Of a stretch of DNA of 64,000 nucleotides, positions 56,479 to 64,000 are shown piece after piece. Position 1 is the stretch's first letter; every line of letters begins with the position of its first letter. Source of the DNA: Acinetobacter modestus (GTDB lineage: Bacteria; Pseudomonadota; Gammaproteobacteria; Pseudomonadales; Moraxellaceae); NCBI RefSeq assembly GCF_014636095.1, contig NZ_BMDV01000002.1:248001-312000 (forward strand), given 5' to 3'. Under the pieces are notes generated by a model. The model ran no database searches. It was not told the DNA's origin and saw only the letters and a list, made by a program, of their open reading frames with translations. Position numbers and translations under genes: made by a program.

Positions 56479-59376
56479 TTAAATGGAATATCTTGCAATT
56501 GCTAGATGCATATGTTGCTGTAAGTATTCAGTCGCATGTACGGCAGTTAAGGGTTTGGCAAATAAGTAACCCTGTAATATGTCACAGTTTTGTCGTTTCA
56601 AATATTCACATTGCTGTTCTGTTTCAACGCCTTCAGCGACAACTTTTAAGCCAATTGTTTTACCCATCGCGATCATGGCATTAACAATCGCATCTTGTTT
56701 TGCGTTACCAATTTTCGAAATAAATGCACGATCAATCTTTAAAATATCAATTGGATATTCAGTTAAATAAGCCAGAGAAGAATAGCCTGTACCAAAGTCA
56801 TCCAGTGCAATTGAAATATTACGTTCTTTCAATGCGCACAAAATTGTTTTTACACTTTCAGTATTTTCTAAAAATGCTGATTCGGTAATTTCTAACTCTA
56901 AATTTTCACCTGTAATAGAGTATTGATCGAGTACAGCATCAATATCATGCAATAACTGACCACGCAAAATTTGTTGAGCAACAATGTTTACAGCAATATG
57001 GATGTTAGTAAAACCTAGTTTTTGCCATTCTTGTAACTGTTTCGCTGCCTCATACAAGACAAATCGTCCAATATCAGAAATTAGACTGGTACTTTCTGCT
57101 AAAGGAATGAAAATATCAGGCATGATTAGACCTTTCGTTGGATGTTTCCAACGAATGAGTGCTTCAAATCCATTAATTTGACAATTCTGAGCAGTGATTT
57201 TTGGCTGATAATAAACAACGAGTTCATTGTTTTGAATCGCCTTTCTCAAATCAAGCTCTAAATCAGTATGCTTAACGACGAAGTTGGTTCGCTCACTAGA
57301 ATAATAACGGATTGTATTTCCACCTAAGCGTTTGGCTTCTGTTAATGCTTGCTCGGCATGGGTATTTAAGTTATCGACTTGACGCCCGTGTTCAGGGTAA
57401 ATCGCAACTCCAATCGAAATACTGACCACATACTCTTGATTAGCGATATAAAACGGTTTGCTAAAAGCTTCAACAATGTTACTGCATAACTGATTAATTG
57501 GCGGATGTAACGGTGACATTTCATAAATAATTGCAAAATCGTCTGCACTTAAATGTGAGACTAAAAGTGCATCAATATTACTGATACGTAAACGTTGTGC
57601 CACTTGCTTCAAAAGTTCATTACCCGCTTGATTGCTAAGTAACTCATTCAAGGCACGGAAACGGTCAATATTAAGTCGGATAACTGCTAAATTCTGTATC
57701 GAAGCTTCATTGACCAAATATTGATGCAGTTGCTGGTGATAATAGAAGCGATTAGGCAGATCGGTCAGGGTATCGTAATTGGTTAAATATGATAAACGTT
57801 GCTCTTGATGTTTACGTTCAGTTTGGTCAGAGACAATCCCGATATAATTAATTACTCGATCTGATTCATCTTTTACAGCATTGATATGAATCCAAAGGAA
57901 ACATGATTTTTCAGAAAGATAAGTTTCCTGAAACTCACCTTCGTACTCATGTTCTTCGTGCAAAGTATCAAGGATAGACAGATGAAAATTATGATGATGC
58001 TGTTTATTTTGTTTTGTAATCTCAAAAAGTTGTTTTTCTAATATGAACTGTTTATCTAAACCCGTTAATTGTTCATATTTAGGATTAACTTCAAGATAGT
58101 GGAAGCTATCATCTAGAATGAAGATACCTTCTGAAGCTTGTTCGAATACACTCGCTGCTAATTTTAACCGTTCTTGGTCTTTCTTTTCTTGGTTAATATC
58201 ACGATGAATACCGACCATGCGTAGGGGAGTCTCATCTTTTGGATTTCTTAAAATGACTTGACCAACATCATGAATCCAAACCCATTCACCACTCGGTCGT
58301 TTAATGCGGAAAGTTTCTTCGTAACGTTTAGTTTGGCCGCATAGATGTTTGTAAAGTGTATTTTTAACACGTTCAACATCATCAGGATGTACGATTTTAT
58401 GCAGCAACGAATAGTGATTCTCAGAATCACGCGTAACTTCTTTACGATGAGAATTGGTAATCCCAACAGTATTATTTTCTAAATTCCATTCCCAAGGTCG
58501 AATACCCGCAGTTTCATGTGCAAAAGCTAAATTTTGACGATGTTCCTGCAAACTATTATTGATTTCTGTTAAATCAAAAGTACGCTCGCGAACTTTTTGC
58601 TCTAATAAATGATTGTTAAATTGTAGTTGAGCTTCAATATCTTTCGATTTATTCACTTCACGTTGTAATTGTTGGCAAAGTTCTTCGGTCCATTGATTGT
58701 GTTGTTCAGCTACATCGACCAATTGTTTATTTTTTTCTAAAACTTGGTATAAGCGTTGGTGAATTTTAAAAGTTGCTTGTGCACATAAAAGTGTCGCAAA
58801 GAAAGATGAATAATAAGCAAGATAAAAAAGCGTATGTTCTTGGTCGCGATGTAAAATTTGAGAAAAAACTAATGGGGTAATACTTGGAATAAAAAATAAA
58901 AAGAAATATTTAACATGTTGAGTAAGAAAGGTAAGGGCAATAATATGTGAGGAGGTGAGTAGTAGTGCTGTTAAAGTTAAAATATGGGAACCAGATAAAT
59001 TTGGTACATCTTTGATCAAAAAATAATTGATGATAATCGTACTGATACCCAGTAATAATCCTGTGAAAAAGCAAATAATTTGAAAGGCGATATTTGTCTT
59101 GTGTGCAAACCTAACAGATGAATAATGTTTTATCGAAAAATGACAAATACAATAAAAGCAAAATAAAATGCTAAGGCAAATACTAATCCAAGTCGTAAAA
59201 ATATTTGCACTAAAAGAATAAAAAAATCCAAATAAAACATAATCTAAGAGAGAAATGCAAAACACACTCAATATAAATAGACGTACATGATTCGTATAAT
59301 TAATTTGATCCGTATAAACAAATTGTGGCAAATTTTTTTCATGAACCCCGAGCATACAAAGAATAGTCCTTTTCAT
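56479..59376 (-). CDS. Membrane PAS-GGDEF-EAL signalling protein
   Basis: 965 residues. N-terminal membrane region with about 6 spans (residues 30-200), then a coiled coil (205-280), PAS domains near 285-395 and 405-520, GGDEF 525-700 and EAL 705-950. The GGDEF signature is degenerate (SADDF at 610-614). The EAL motif is intact as FEALIRWKHP (EAL at 738-740), with ELEITES (827-833), DDFGTGYSS (859-867) and KIDRAF (880-885). Cyclic-di-GMP phosphodiesterase activity is thus likely and cyclase activity unlikely. It senses an unknown signal at the membrane. Confidence 0.9.
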   Translation of the reverse strand: MKRTILCMLGVHEKNLPQFVYTDQINYTNHVRLFILSVFCISLLDYVLFGFFYSFSANIFTTWISICLSILFCFYCICHFSIKHYSSVRFAHKTNIAFQIICFFTGLLLGISTIIINYFLIKDVPNLSGSHILTLTALLLTSSHIIALTFLTQHVKYFFLFFIPSITPLVFSQILHRDQEHTLFYLAYYSSFFATLLCAQATFKIHQRLYQVLEKNKQLVDVAEQHNQWTEELCQQLQREVNKSKDIEAQLQFNNHLLEQKVRERTFDLTEINNSLQEHRQNLAFAHETAGIRPWEWNLENNTVGITNSHRKEVTRDSENHYSLLHKIVHPDDVERVKNTLYKHLCGQTKRYEETFRIKRPSGEWVWIHDVGQVILRNPKDETPLRMVGIHRDINQEKKDQERLKLAASVFEQASEGIFILDDSFHYLEVNPKYEQLTGLDKQFILEKQLFEITKQNKQHHHNFHLSILDTLHEEHEYEGEFQETYLSEKSCFLWIHINAVKDESDRVINYIGIVSDQTERKHQEQRLSYLTNYDTLTDLPNRFYYHQQLHQYLVNEASIQNLAVIRLNIDRFRALNELLSNQAGNELLKQVAQRLRISNIDALLVSHLSADDFAIIYEMSPLHPPINQLCSNIVEAFSKPFYIANQEYVVSISIGVAIYPEHGRQVDNLNTHAEQALTEAKRLGGNTIRYYSSERTNFVVKHTDLELDLRKAIQNNELVVYYQPKITAQNCQINGFEALIRWKHPTKGLIMPDIFIPLAESTSLISDIGRFVLYEAAKQLQEWQKLGFTNIHIAVNIVAQQILRGQLLHDIDAVLDQYSITGENLELEITESAFLENTESVKTILCALKERNISIALDDFGTGYSSLAYLTEYPIDILKIDRAFISKIGNAKQDAIVNAMIAMGKTIGLKVVAEGVETEQQCEYLKRQNCDILQGYLFAKPLTAVHATEYLQQHMHLAIARYSI

Positions 59377-59469
59377 TATTTATCTATGCGTACAATCATT
59401 ATTTTTGTAAGCAGGATATAGTTTTATTTTAAATTACCGTTAAACCAGATGGAAAGCAATGCAAATACT

Positions 59470-60192
59470 TTATTTGGTTGAAAAGTGATAATTTAAAATT
59501 GATAAAGCTACAACTGGAGCGGTTTCAGTCCTTAAAACACGATCTCCAATACACCAGTTTTGAAAATGATTTTGGTTAGCAGCATCAATTTCTGCTTCAC
59601 TTAAACCACCTTCTGGACCAATCAGTAGGGCTAAATTAGGCTGGCTATTTAGTACTACATTTTCTTGGTCTTTGTTTGGCGCTAACACAAAACGTGATTG
59701 TGGTAGCTGTGCCGATTTTACCCAATCGGTTAAACTAATTGGTGCTAGAACATTTGGAACTTTGTTCATTCCACATTGTTCACACGCAGCAATAGCAATT
59801 GACTGCCAATGATCTAATTTCTTTTGATCACGTTCATATCTTAACCGCATTTCACAACGTTCACTAGTCAATAATTGAATAGTTGTGACACCAAGTTCAG
59901 TGGCTTTTTGAATCGCATAATCCATACGATCGCCTTTGCTCATGACTTGGCCTAAAATTACTTTAACAGGTGCTGTTCGATCTATAGAGTTAAATTGATC
60001 AATAGAAACAAAAGCATTTTTCTTATTAATTTCAGTAAGGGTTACGATATATTCACCACCTTTTCCATTGAAAAAGATGGCTTGATCTTGCTCTTTTGCA
60101 CGAAGCACTCGTACCCAGTGATGAAACACCGATTCTGTTAATTCAATCGTATTGCCAGTATTTAATTCTGTTTCGATATAAAAACGGTTCAT
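59470..60192 (-). CDS. rsmE: 16S rRNA (uracil-1498-N3)-methyltransferase
   Basis: 240 residues. SPOUT methyltransferase: VILGQVMSKGDRMDYAIQKA, ELGVTTIQLLTSERCEMR, and the SAM knot LLIGPEGGLSEAEIDAAN plus DRVLRTETAPVVALSIL. It methylates U1498 of 16S rRNA. It follows metF by 21 bases on the same strand and may share the ahcY-metF transcript. Confidence 0.95.
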   Translation of the reverse strand: MNRFYIETELNTGNTIELTESVFHHWVRVLRAKEQDQAIFFNGKGGEYIVTLTEINKKNAFVSIDQFNSIDRTAPVKVILGQVMSKGDRMDYAIQKATELGVTTIQLLTSERCEMRLRYERDQKKLDHWQSIAIAACEQCGMNKVPNVLAPISLTDWVKSAQLPQSRFVLAPNKDQENVVLNSQPNLALLIGPEGGLSEAEIDAANQNHFQNWCIGDRVLRTETAPVVALSILNYHFSTK

Positions 60193-60213
60193 GCTGGGTA
60201 AGGCTCGTACAAT

Positions 60214-61050
60214 TTAGTTTAAACCAAGATCAACAACGAGTTGTCGAGTTGGCTCTGTTTGGTTCATTGAGTAAAAGTGTAAGGTCGGTGCTCCGCCAGC
60301 AATTAAACGTTCGCAAAGTTTAACAATCACTTCATGACCGAATGCTTTAATACTTTCGCTATCATCACCATAAGCAGCAAGTTGTTTGCGAATCCAACGT
60401 GGAATTTCTGCACCAGTTCCATCCGCAAAGCGAATTAAATTGCTTGCATTGGTAATTGGCATGATGCCTGGTGCAACGGGAATATCCACACCAGCTTTGG
60501 CAATACGTTCGATGAAATAGAAATAAGCATCTGGATTGAAGAAAAATTGGGTAATACCTGCGTTCGCGCCTGCATTCACTTTTTCAACAAAACGTTGAAT
60601 GTCACCATCAAATGTATCGGCTTGAGGATGCATTTCTGGATAAGCAGCCACTTCAATATGGAAGTGATCGCCTGAATGTTCACGGATAAAGCGAACAAGA
60701 TCTTGAGCGTAAGGTAATTCGCCAAGGCCAACTTGACCTGAAGGTAAATCACCACGCAATGCTACGATGCGGTCAATCCCTTGTGATTTATATAAATCTA
60801 ACAGCTCAGCAATACGAGCTTTATCATCACCAATACAAGAAAGGTGAGGGGCGACGGGCGTACCTTTGCCATTAAAATCATTAATGGCTGCTAAAGTACG
60901 TTCACGAGTAGAACCACCAGCACCATAAGTAATTGAGAAAAACTCTGGGTTTAATAGTTGTAGTTCTTGGTGAACGATACGTAACTTTTCAGCGCCAGCA
61001 TCAGTTTTTGGCGGGAAAAATTCAAAAGAAATAGGAACACGTTTCGTCAT
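60214..61050 (-). CDS. metF: 5,10-methylenetetrahydrofolate reductase
   Basis: 278 residues. FAD-dependent TIM barrel that makes 5-methyl-THF for methionine synthesis. SFEFFPPKTDAGAEKLR (catalytic Glu region) near 7-23, TYGAGGSTRERT, CIGDDKARIAELLDLY, and FFFNPDAYFYFIERI. C-terminal EIPRWIRKQL. It follows ahcY, separated by a terminator, linking homocysteine recycling to methyl-group supply. Confidence 0.96.
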   Translation of the reverse strand: MTKRVPISFEFFPPKTDAGAEKLRIVHQELQLLNPEFFSITYGAGGSTRERTLAAINDFNGKGTPVAPHLSCIGDDKARIAELLDLYKSQGIDRIVALRGDLPSGQVGLGELPYAQDLVRFIREHSGDHFHIEVAAYPEMHPQADTFDGDIQRFVEKVNAGANAGITQFFFNPDAYFYFIERIAKAGVDIPVAPGIMPITNASNLIRFADGTGAEIPRWIRKQLAAYGDDSESIKAFGHEVIVKLCERLIAGGAPTLHFYSMNQTEPTRQLVVDLGLN

Positions 61051-61087
61051 TTCAAATCCTTTTTTAATCGCTTAGACATTATTTTAG

Positions 61088-61117
61088 AAAAAAGGGCAGT
61101 CCGTAAACGTCTGCCCT
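61088..61117 (-). terminator. Terminator of ahcY before metF
   Basis: AGGGCAG and CTGCCCT (61093-61099, 61111-61117) with an inner CGTAAACG loop. A T-run follows on the minus strand at 61092-61088. Confidence 0.8.
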
Positions 61118-61124
61118 GATTTTC

Positions 61125-62507
61125 TTAGTATTTATAAGCGTCAGATTTGAATGGACCTTCCACAGGAACGCCGAGGTAATCTGCTTGTACTTGCGTTAAC
61201 TGGGTTAATACACCACCAAAGCCAAGAACCATTGCAGCAGCAACTTCTTCATCTAATTTCTTAGGAATCAGTTCTACACGGATTTTCTCAGCTTTTTGAT
61301 CTTCAGGAAGATCAGCAAATTTCTCAGCGAACAAGTGCATTTGCCCCAATACCTGATTAGCAAAAGAACCATCCATAATACGTGATGGGTGACCTGTTGC
61401 ATTACCAAGATTCACTAAACGCCCTTCAGAAAGAAGGATTAAGTAATCATTTTCATTTTCTGAACGATACACTTGGTGAACTTGAGGCTTAACTTCAACC
61501 CATTTGTAACCACGGAGGTAAGCTGTGTCGATTTCAGTATCAAAGTGACCAATGTTACACACTACCGCACCTGCTTTTAATGAATCAAGCATTGCTGAAT
61601 CACAAACGTGGTAGTTACCCGTTGTAGTTACGATAAGGTCAGTGCTTTGAAGAAGGTCGAGGTTGATGTCTTCTTTCTTGCCTGTTTGAACGCCATTTTT
61701 GTATGGAGATACAACTTCGTAACCATCCATACATGCTTGCATTGCACAGATTGGATCTACTTCAGTTACACGTACAATCATACCTTCTTGACGAAGTGAT
61801 TGTGCAGAACCTTTACCTACGTCACCGTAACCGATTACAAGTGCACGACGACCAGATAACAACATATCTGTGCCACGTTTGATCGCATCATTTAGAGAAT
61901 GGCGGCAACCATATTTGTTGTCGTTTTTAGATTTCGTTACGGAATCATTTACGTTGATTGCAGGAACTTTTAAAGTACCATCACGTAACATTTCATACAG
62001 ACGTTGAACACCTGTTGTTGTTTCTTCAGTTACACCGTGGATTTTTGCAATCACTTCAGGGTATTTTTCGTGAACAAGTAGTGTTAAATCACCACCATCA
62101 TCAAGAATCATGTTGGCATCCCAAGGTGTGCCATTTACATTGATTTGTTGTTCAAGACACCACATGTATTCTTCTTCAGTTTCGCCTTTCCAAGCAAACA
62201 CAGGAATACCCGCAGCAGCGATAGCAGCAGCAGCGTGATCTTGAGTAGAGAAGATGTTACATGATGTCCAACGAACTTCGGCGCCAAGTTCTACGAGTGT
62301 TTCGATTAAAACTGCAGTTTGGATTGTCATATGAATACAACCCAAAATTTTTGCGCCAGCAAGTGGTTTAGTTGCTGAATAACGCTTACGTAAACCAATC
62401 AAAGCTGGCATTTCTGCTTCAGCAAGTTTGATTTCTTTACGGCCGTAGTCAGCAAGAGAAATATCAGCGACTTTATAATCTGTAAATGAAGCAGTAACCG
62501 CGTTCAT
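61125..62507 (-). CDS. ahcY: Adenosylhomocysteinase
   Basis: 460 residues. It hydrolyses S-adenosylhomocysteine to homocysteine and adenosine. Motifs LKRY-like [37 protein letters not shown], the NAD-binding [19 protein letters not shown] near 225-243, and [17 protein letters not shown]-terminal PFKSDAYKY with the conserved Lys and Tyr. An SAH riboswitch lies just upstream on the same strand. RBS AGGAG precedes the ATG. A small palindrome AGGAGATCCT overlaps the RBS. Confidence 0.98.
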   Translation of the reverse strand: MNAVTASFTDYKVADISLADYGRKEIKLAEAEMPALIGLRKRYSATKPLAGAKILGCIHMTIQTAVLIETLVELGAEVRWTSCNIFSTQDHAAAAIAAAGIPVFAWKGETEEEYMWCLEQQINVNGTPWDANMILDDGGDLTLLVHEKYPEVIAKIHGVTEETTTGVQRLYEMLRDGTLKVPAINVNDSVTKSKNDNKYGCRHSLNDAIKRGTDMLLSGRRALVIGYGDVGKGSAQSLRQEGMIVRVTEVDPICAMQACMDGYEVVSPYKNGVQTGKKEDINLDLLQSTDLIVTTTGNYHVCDSAMLDSLKAGAVVCNIGHFDTEIDTAYLRGYKWVEVKPQVHQVYRSENENDYLILLSEGRLVNLGNATGHPSRIMDGSFANQVLGQMHLFAEKFADLPEDQKAEKIRVELIPKKLDEEVAAAMVLGFGGVLTQLTQVQADYLGVPVEGPFKSDAYKY

Positions 62508-62545
62508 CAGGATCTCCTAGAAAAAATAGTATGGATCATTCTGTT

Positions 62546-62644
62546 CGCGGATGCCGTTGTTGGTTAAAGCGAGCGTATAACCGATCGTCGAGCCTGGCAA
62601 ATTGATTTTTAGTGCTAATCAATCGTCGCAGCATCCCTCGACTG
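62546..62644 (-). promoter_or_regulatory. S-adenosylhomocysteine (SAH) riboswitch upstream of ahcY
   Basis: Read on the minus strand: GTCGAGGGATGCTGCGAC starts the element. P1 closes as GTCGAG (62642-62637) with CTCGAC (62592-62587). A P2 hairpin is formed by ATTGATT/AATCAAT. The conserved GCCAGGCTCGAC and AACGGCATCCGC follow. The pseudoknot pairs GGATGC (62636-62631) with GCATCC (62554-62549). P4 GGTTA/TAACC is present. These are the diagnostic elements of the SAH riboswitch, an activator of ahcY under high SAH. A covariance search was not run. Confidence 0.88.
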
Positions 62645-62647
62645 GGC

Positions 62648-62679
62648 ATTATAATACTTGGAAATGATTTTAGTTCCAA
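62648..62679 (-). promoter_or_regulatory. Promoter for the riboswitch-ahcY transcript
   Basis: Minus strand: TTGGAA (62679-62674), 17 bases, then TATTAT (62656-62651). The overlapping TATAAT at 62653-62648 is an alternative -10. Either would start transcription at about the first P1 base. Confidence 0.6.
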
Positions 62680-62805
62680 TGCTATTTTGTTTGAGATGGC
62701 TATAAAATGAAGAATTAGATTGGGATAAGTGATTAAATTTTTTGAATGAACGATCAAGGATTCCAAATCCCTTTGAAATCCTTATGAATGCACAAAAGAA
62801 TTGCA

Positions 62806-63012
62806 TTAAGCTTTTAAATGATCTTCAAATTCTTCGCCAAGCTGCATGGCTAGGGCATTTCCAGATAAGTCACACGTGACCAAACCGTATTCTTTTTTAA
62901 AACTAAAGGTAAAACCTTTATTGTCGGCTAAACTTTTTACTGAATATCCTAATTTTTCTAACCAAATACGAAAAGCCAATAAATTTTTTGCTTTCACAAC
63001 TCTGTTTTTCAT
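62806..63012 (-). CDS. Small hypothetical protein
   Basis: 68 residues, basic, no signal or membrane segment. RBS AAAGGAGTTC lies before the ATG at good distance, supporting translation. The sequence (NLLAFRIWLEKLGYSVKSLAD, then GFTFSFKKEYGLVTCDLSGN) looks like a small globular protein. Family not recognised. It lies between gloB and the ahcY riboswitch, transcribed leftward. Confidence 0.65.
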   Translation of the reverse strand: MKNRVVKAKNLLAFRIWLEKLGYSVKSLADNKGFTFSFKKEYGLVTCDLSGNALAMQLGEEFEDHLKA

Positions 63013-63247
63013 TCCAGAACTCCTTTTAACTTGTATTTATTAATAAGGGTGACCTAAAAAATTTTAAAGGGGGATTGCATATATTTATTTTTCTTCATGT
63101 AACTAATGTAAAATTAGATTAATTGAAACTGAAATTAAACTTAAATTTTATCTGATAAAATTATTTAAATAATTGATTTTATTTATTTATATTGTTTTTT
63201 CTTGAATTGGATATTGATCCAGAATAAATGTAAAAAATGATTTCACT

Positions 63248-63290
63248 TTCTACTTTTTAAAAACTAAATTTTAGCCTTTAAAAAGTAGAA
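63248..63290 (-). repeat. 14-bp inverted repeat beyond the gloB stop
   Basis: TTCTACTTTTTAAA and TTTAAAAAGTAGAA arms, 9 bases past the gloB stop. It is a hairpin without a convincing T-run. It could be a weak terminator or processing site. Confidence 0.5.
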
Positions 63291-63298
63291 CTTTAAAA

Positions 63299-64000
63299 TT
63301 AGAACTGATCTTTAAGCGCTCTGATCCGTGCGAAATCTTCGGCACTTTCTGTACGCAAGAAAGGATTTGTTTCAAGTTCTAATTCAATTGTACTTGGCAG
63401 AGTAATTTGTTCTGCATCTCTCAATGCTTTGACTTCCTTTATGCGTTCTTGTAGTGCAACGTTATGAGGTTCAATTGTTAATGCAAACTCAGCATTTGCA
63501 AGCGTATATTCATGTGTACAATAAACTTTGGTTTGTATTGGCAACGCTGCTAAGCGATTTAATGAGTGGTACATTTGTTCAGCAGAACCCTCAAATAAGC
63601 GTCCACAACCCATTGCAAATAATGTGTCACCACAGAAAAGCGTGTCTATTTCTTCAATAAAATAAACAATATGACCTAGTGTATGCCCTGGTGTTGCAAT
63701 AATTTCAACTTTTAAATCATTAAAGTGAAAATGGTCGTTATGTTGAAGTGGATTCGATATAAACGAAATTTTACTGAGTTCATCACGTGGACCGAAAACT
63801 GGTAAATTTTGGTCAGCCAATAGACCTTGTACACCATCAGTATGATCTCGATGCCAATGTGTTAACCAGATTTGTTTCAACTCAAGTTGATGTTGTTCGC
63901 AAAAATCGATAACAAGTGCTGCTTCTGTTGGATCAATTGCTACAACTTCTTGCGTATGAGTATCTTCTAATAACCAAATATAGTTTTTTAAGGCATTTTT
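63299..64000 (-). CDS. gloB: Hydroxyacylglutathione hydrolase (glyoxalase II), N-terminus cut by window edge
   Basis: 233 residues to the edge, beginning KNALKNYIWLLED, so roughly 10 residues are missing from the N-terminus. Metallo-beta-lactamase fold: THWHRDHTDG (HxHxDH), TPGHTLGHIVYF, DTLFCGDTLFAMGCGR, and CTHEYTLANAEFAL. C-terminal TNPFLRTE. It hydrolyses S-lactoylglutathione. Its promoter is outside the window. Confidence 0.96.
   Translation of the reverse strand, partial: KNALKNYIWLLEDTHTQEVVAIDPTEAALVIDFCEQHQLELKQIWLTHWHRDHTDGVQGLLADQNLPVFGPRDELSKISFISNPLQHNDHFHFNDLKVEIIATPGHTLGHIVYFIEEIDTLFCGDTLFAMGCGRLFEGSAEQMYHSLNRLAALPIQTKVYCTHEYTLANAEFALTIEPHNVALQERIKEVKALRDAEQITLPSTIELELETNPFLRTESAEDFARIRALKDQF

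Noticed and set aside
1..64000. CRISPR array, prophage, defence island or undescribed multi-gene system
   Set aside because: No regularly spaced repeats, phage genes, nuclease/helicase clusters or toxin-antitoxin pairs were seen. The window is mostly core genome.

Overview
The window looks like a chromosomal segment of a low-GC gammaproteobacterium, most likely Acinetobacter or a close Moraxellaceae relative. I infer this from the base composition, from the gene set (DapD succinylase branch, sbp-hydrolase-cysTWA-cysB, ahcY-metF, NadM-type adenylyltransferase, MiaE, Fe superoxide dismutase), and from proteins that read like Acinetobacter orthologues (RNase III, the small lipoprotein between era and recO, the OMP at 20.9 kb). 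No database search was possible. Nearly everything is core housekeeping sequence. I see no integrase, transposase, phage gene, toxin-antitoxin pair, CRISPR array or recognisable defence island.

Layout. 0-6.3 kb: a gene tail, purL, and a Sel1-repeat gene lying between two copies of a 16-bp sequence copied from the 3' end of purL. 6.4-16.4 kb: small accessory genes (lipoprotein, Bcr/CflA-type efflux pump, Nudix hydrolase, DUF3885-like protein, 2OG-Fe(II) oxygenase, a 43-residue membrane peptide, a stand-alone NIF3-insert-like domain, nitroreductase, enoyl-CoA hydratase, NMN adenylyltransferase, and a LysR/GST/tautomerase/NTF2/VOC group). 16.4-20.6 kb, all on the minus strand: Bcp peroxiredoxin, a frameshifted Dph6-like ATPase, a secreted protein, queC, queE and dapD. 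20.8-27.3 kb: an OMP, then the sulfate uptake locus sbp-hydrolase-cysT-cysW-cysA-cysB. 27.7-34.6 kb: pabC-mltG-tmk, a membrane protein, nadB, a MucD/DegP protease and a thioesterase.

34.7-42 kb: the run lepA-lepB-DUF4845-rnc-era-lipoprotein-recO-pdxJ-miaE, then two tandem tRNA-Asn genes on the minus strand. 42.4-49.6 kb: sodB, a NIF3-family protein, a DegS/AlgW-like protease, and three minus-strand envelope genes (porin, NarK-type nitrate transporter, OmpW). 49.8-56.3 kb: map diverging from rpsB-tsf, then cca and maeB. 56.5-64 kb: a membrane PAS/GGDEF/EAL protein, then ahcY-metF-rsmE in transcription order, a small ORF, and gloB, which runs off the right edge.

How the genes work together. 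CysB is the expected activator of the sulfate transporter genes beside it. AhcY and MetF recycle SAH and supply methyl-THF in the activated-methyl cycle. An S-adenosylhomocysteine riboswitch can be read directly upstream of ahcY: a P1 stem closed by GTCGAG/CTCGAC and a pseudoknot GGATGC/GCATCC. rpsB-tsf carries an S2-type leader and a read-through terminator. The best leads for follow-up are the SAH riboswitch, the purL-end direct repeat around the Sel1 gene, the hairpin that covers the cca ribosome-binding site, the competing hairpins between lepA and lepB, the hydrolase inside the sulfate operon, and the tandem tRNA-Asn pair with compensatory acceptor-stem changes.
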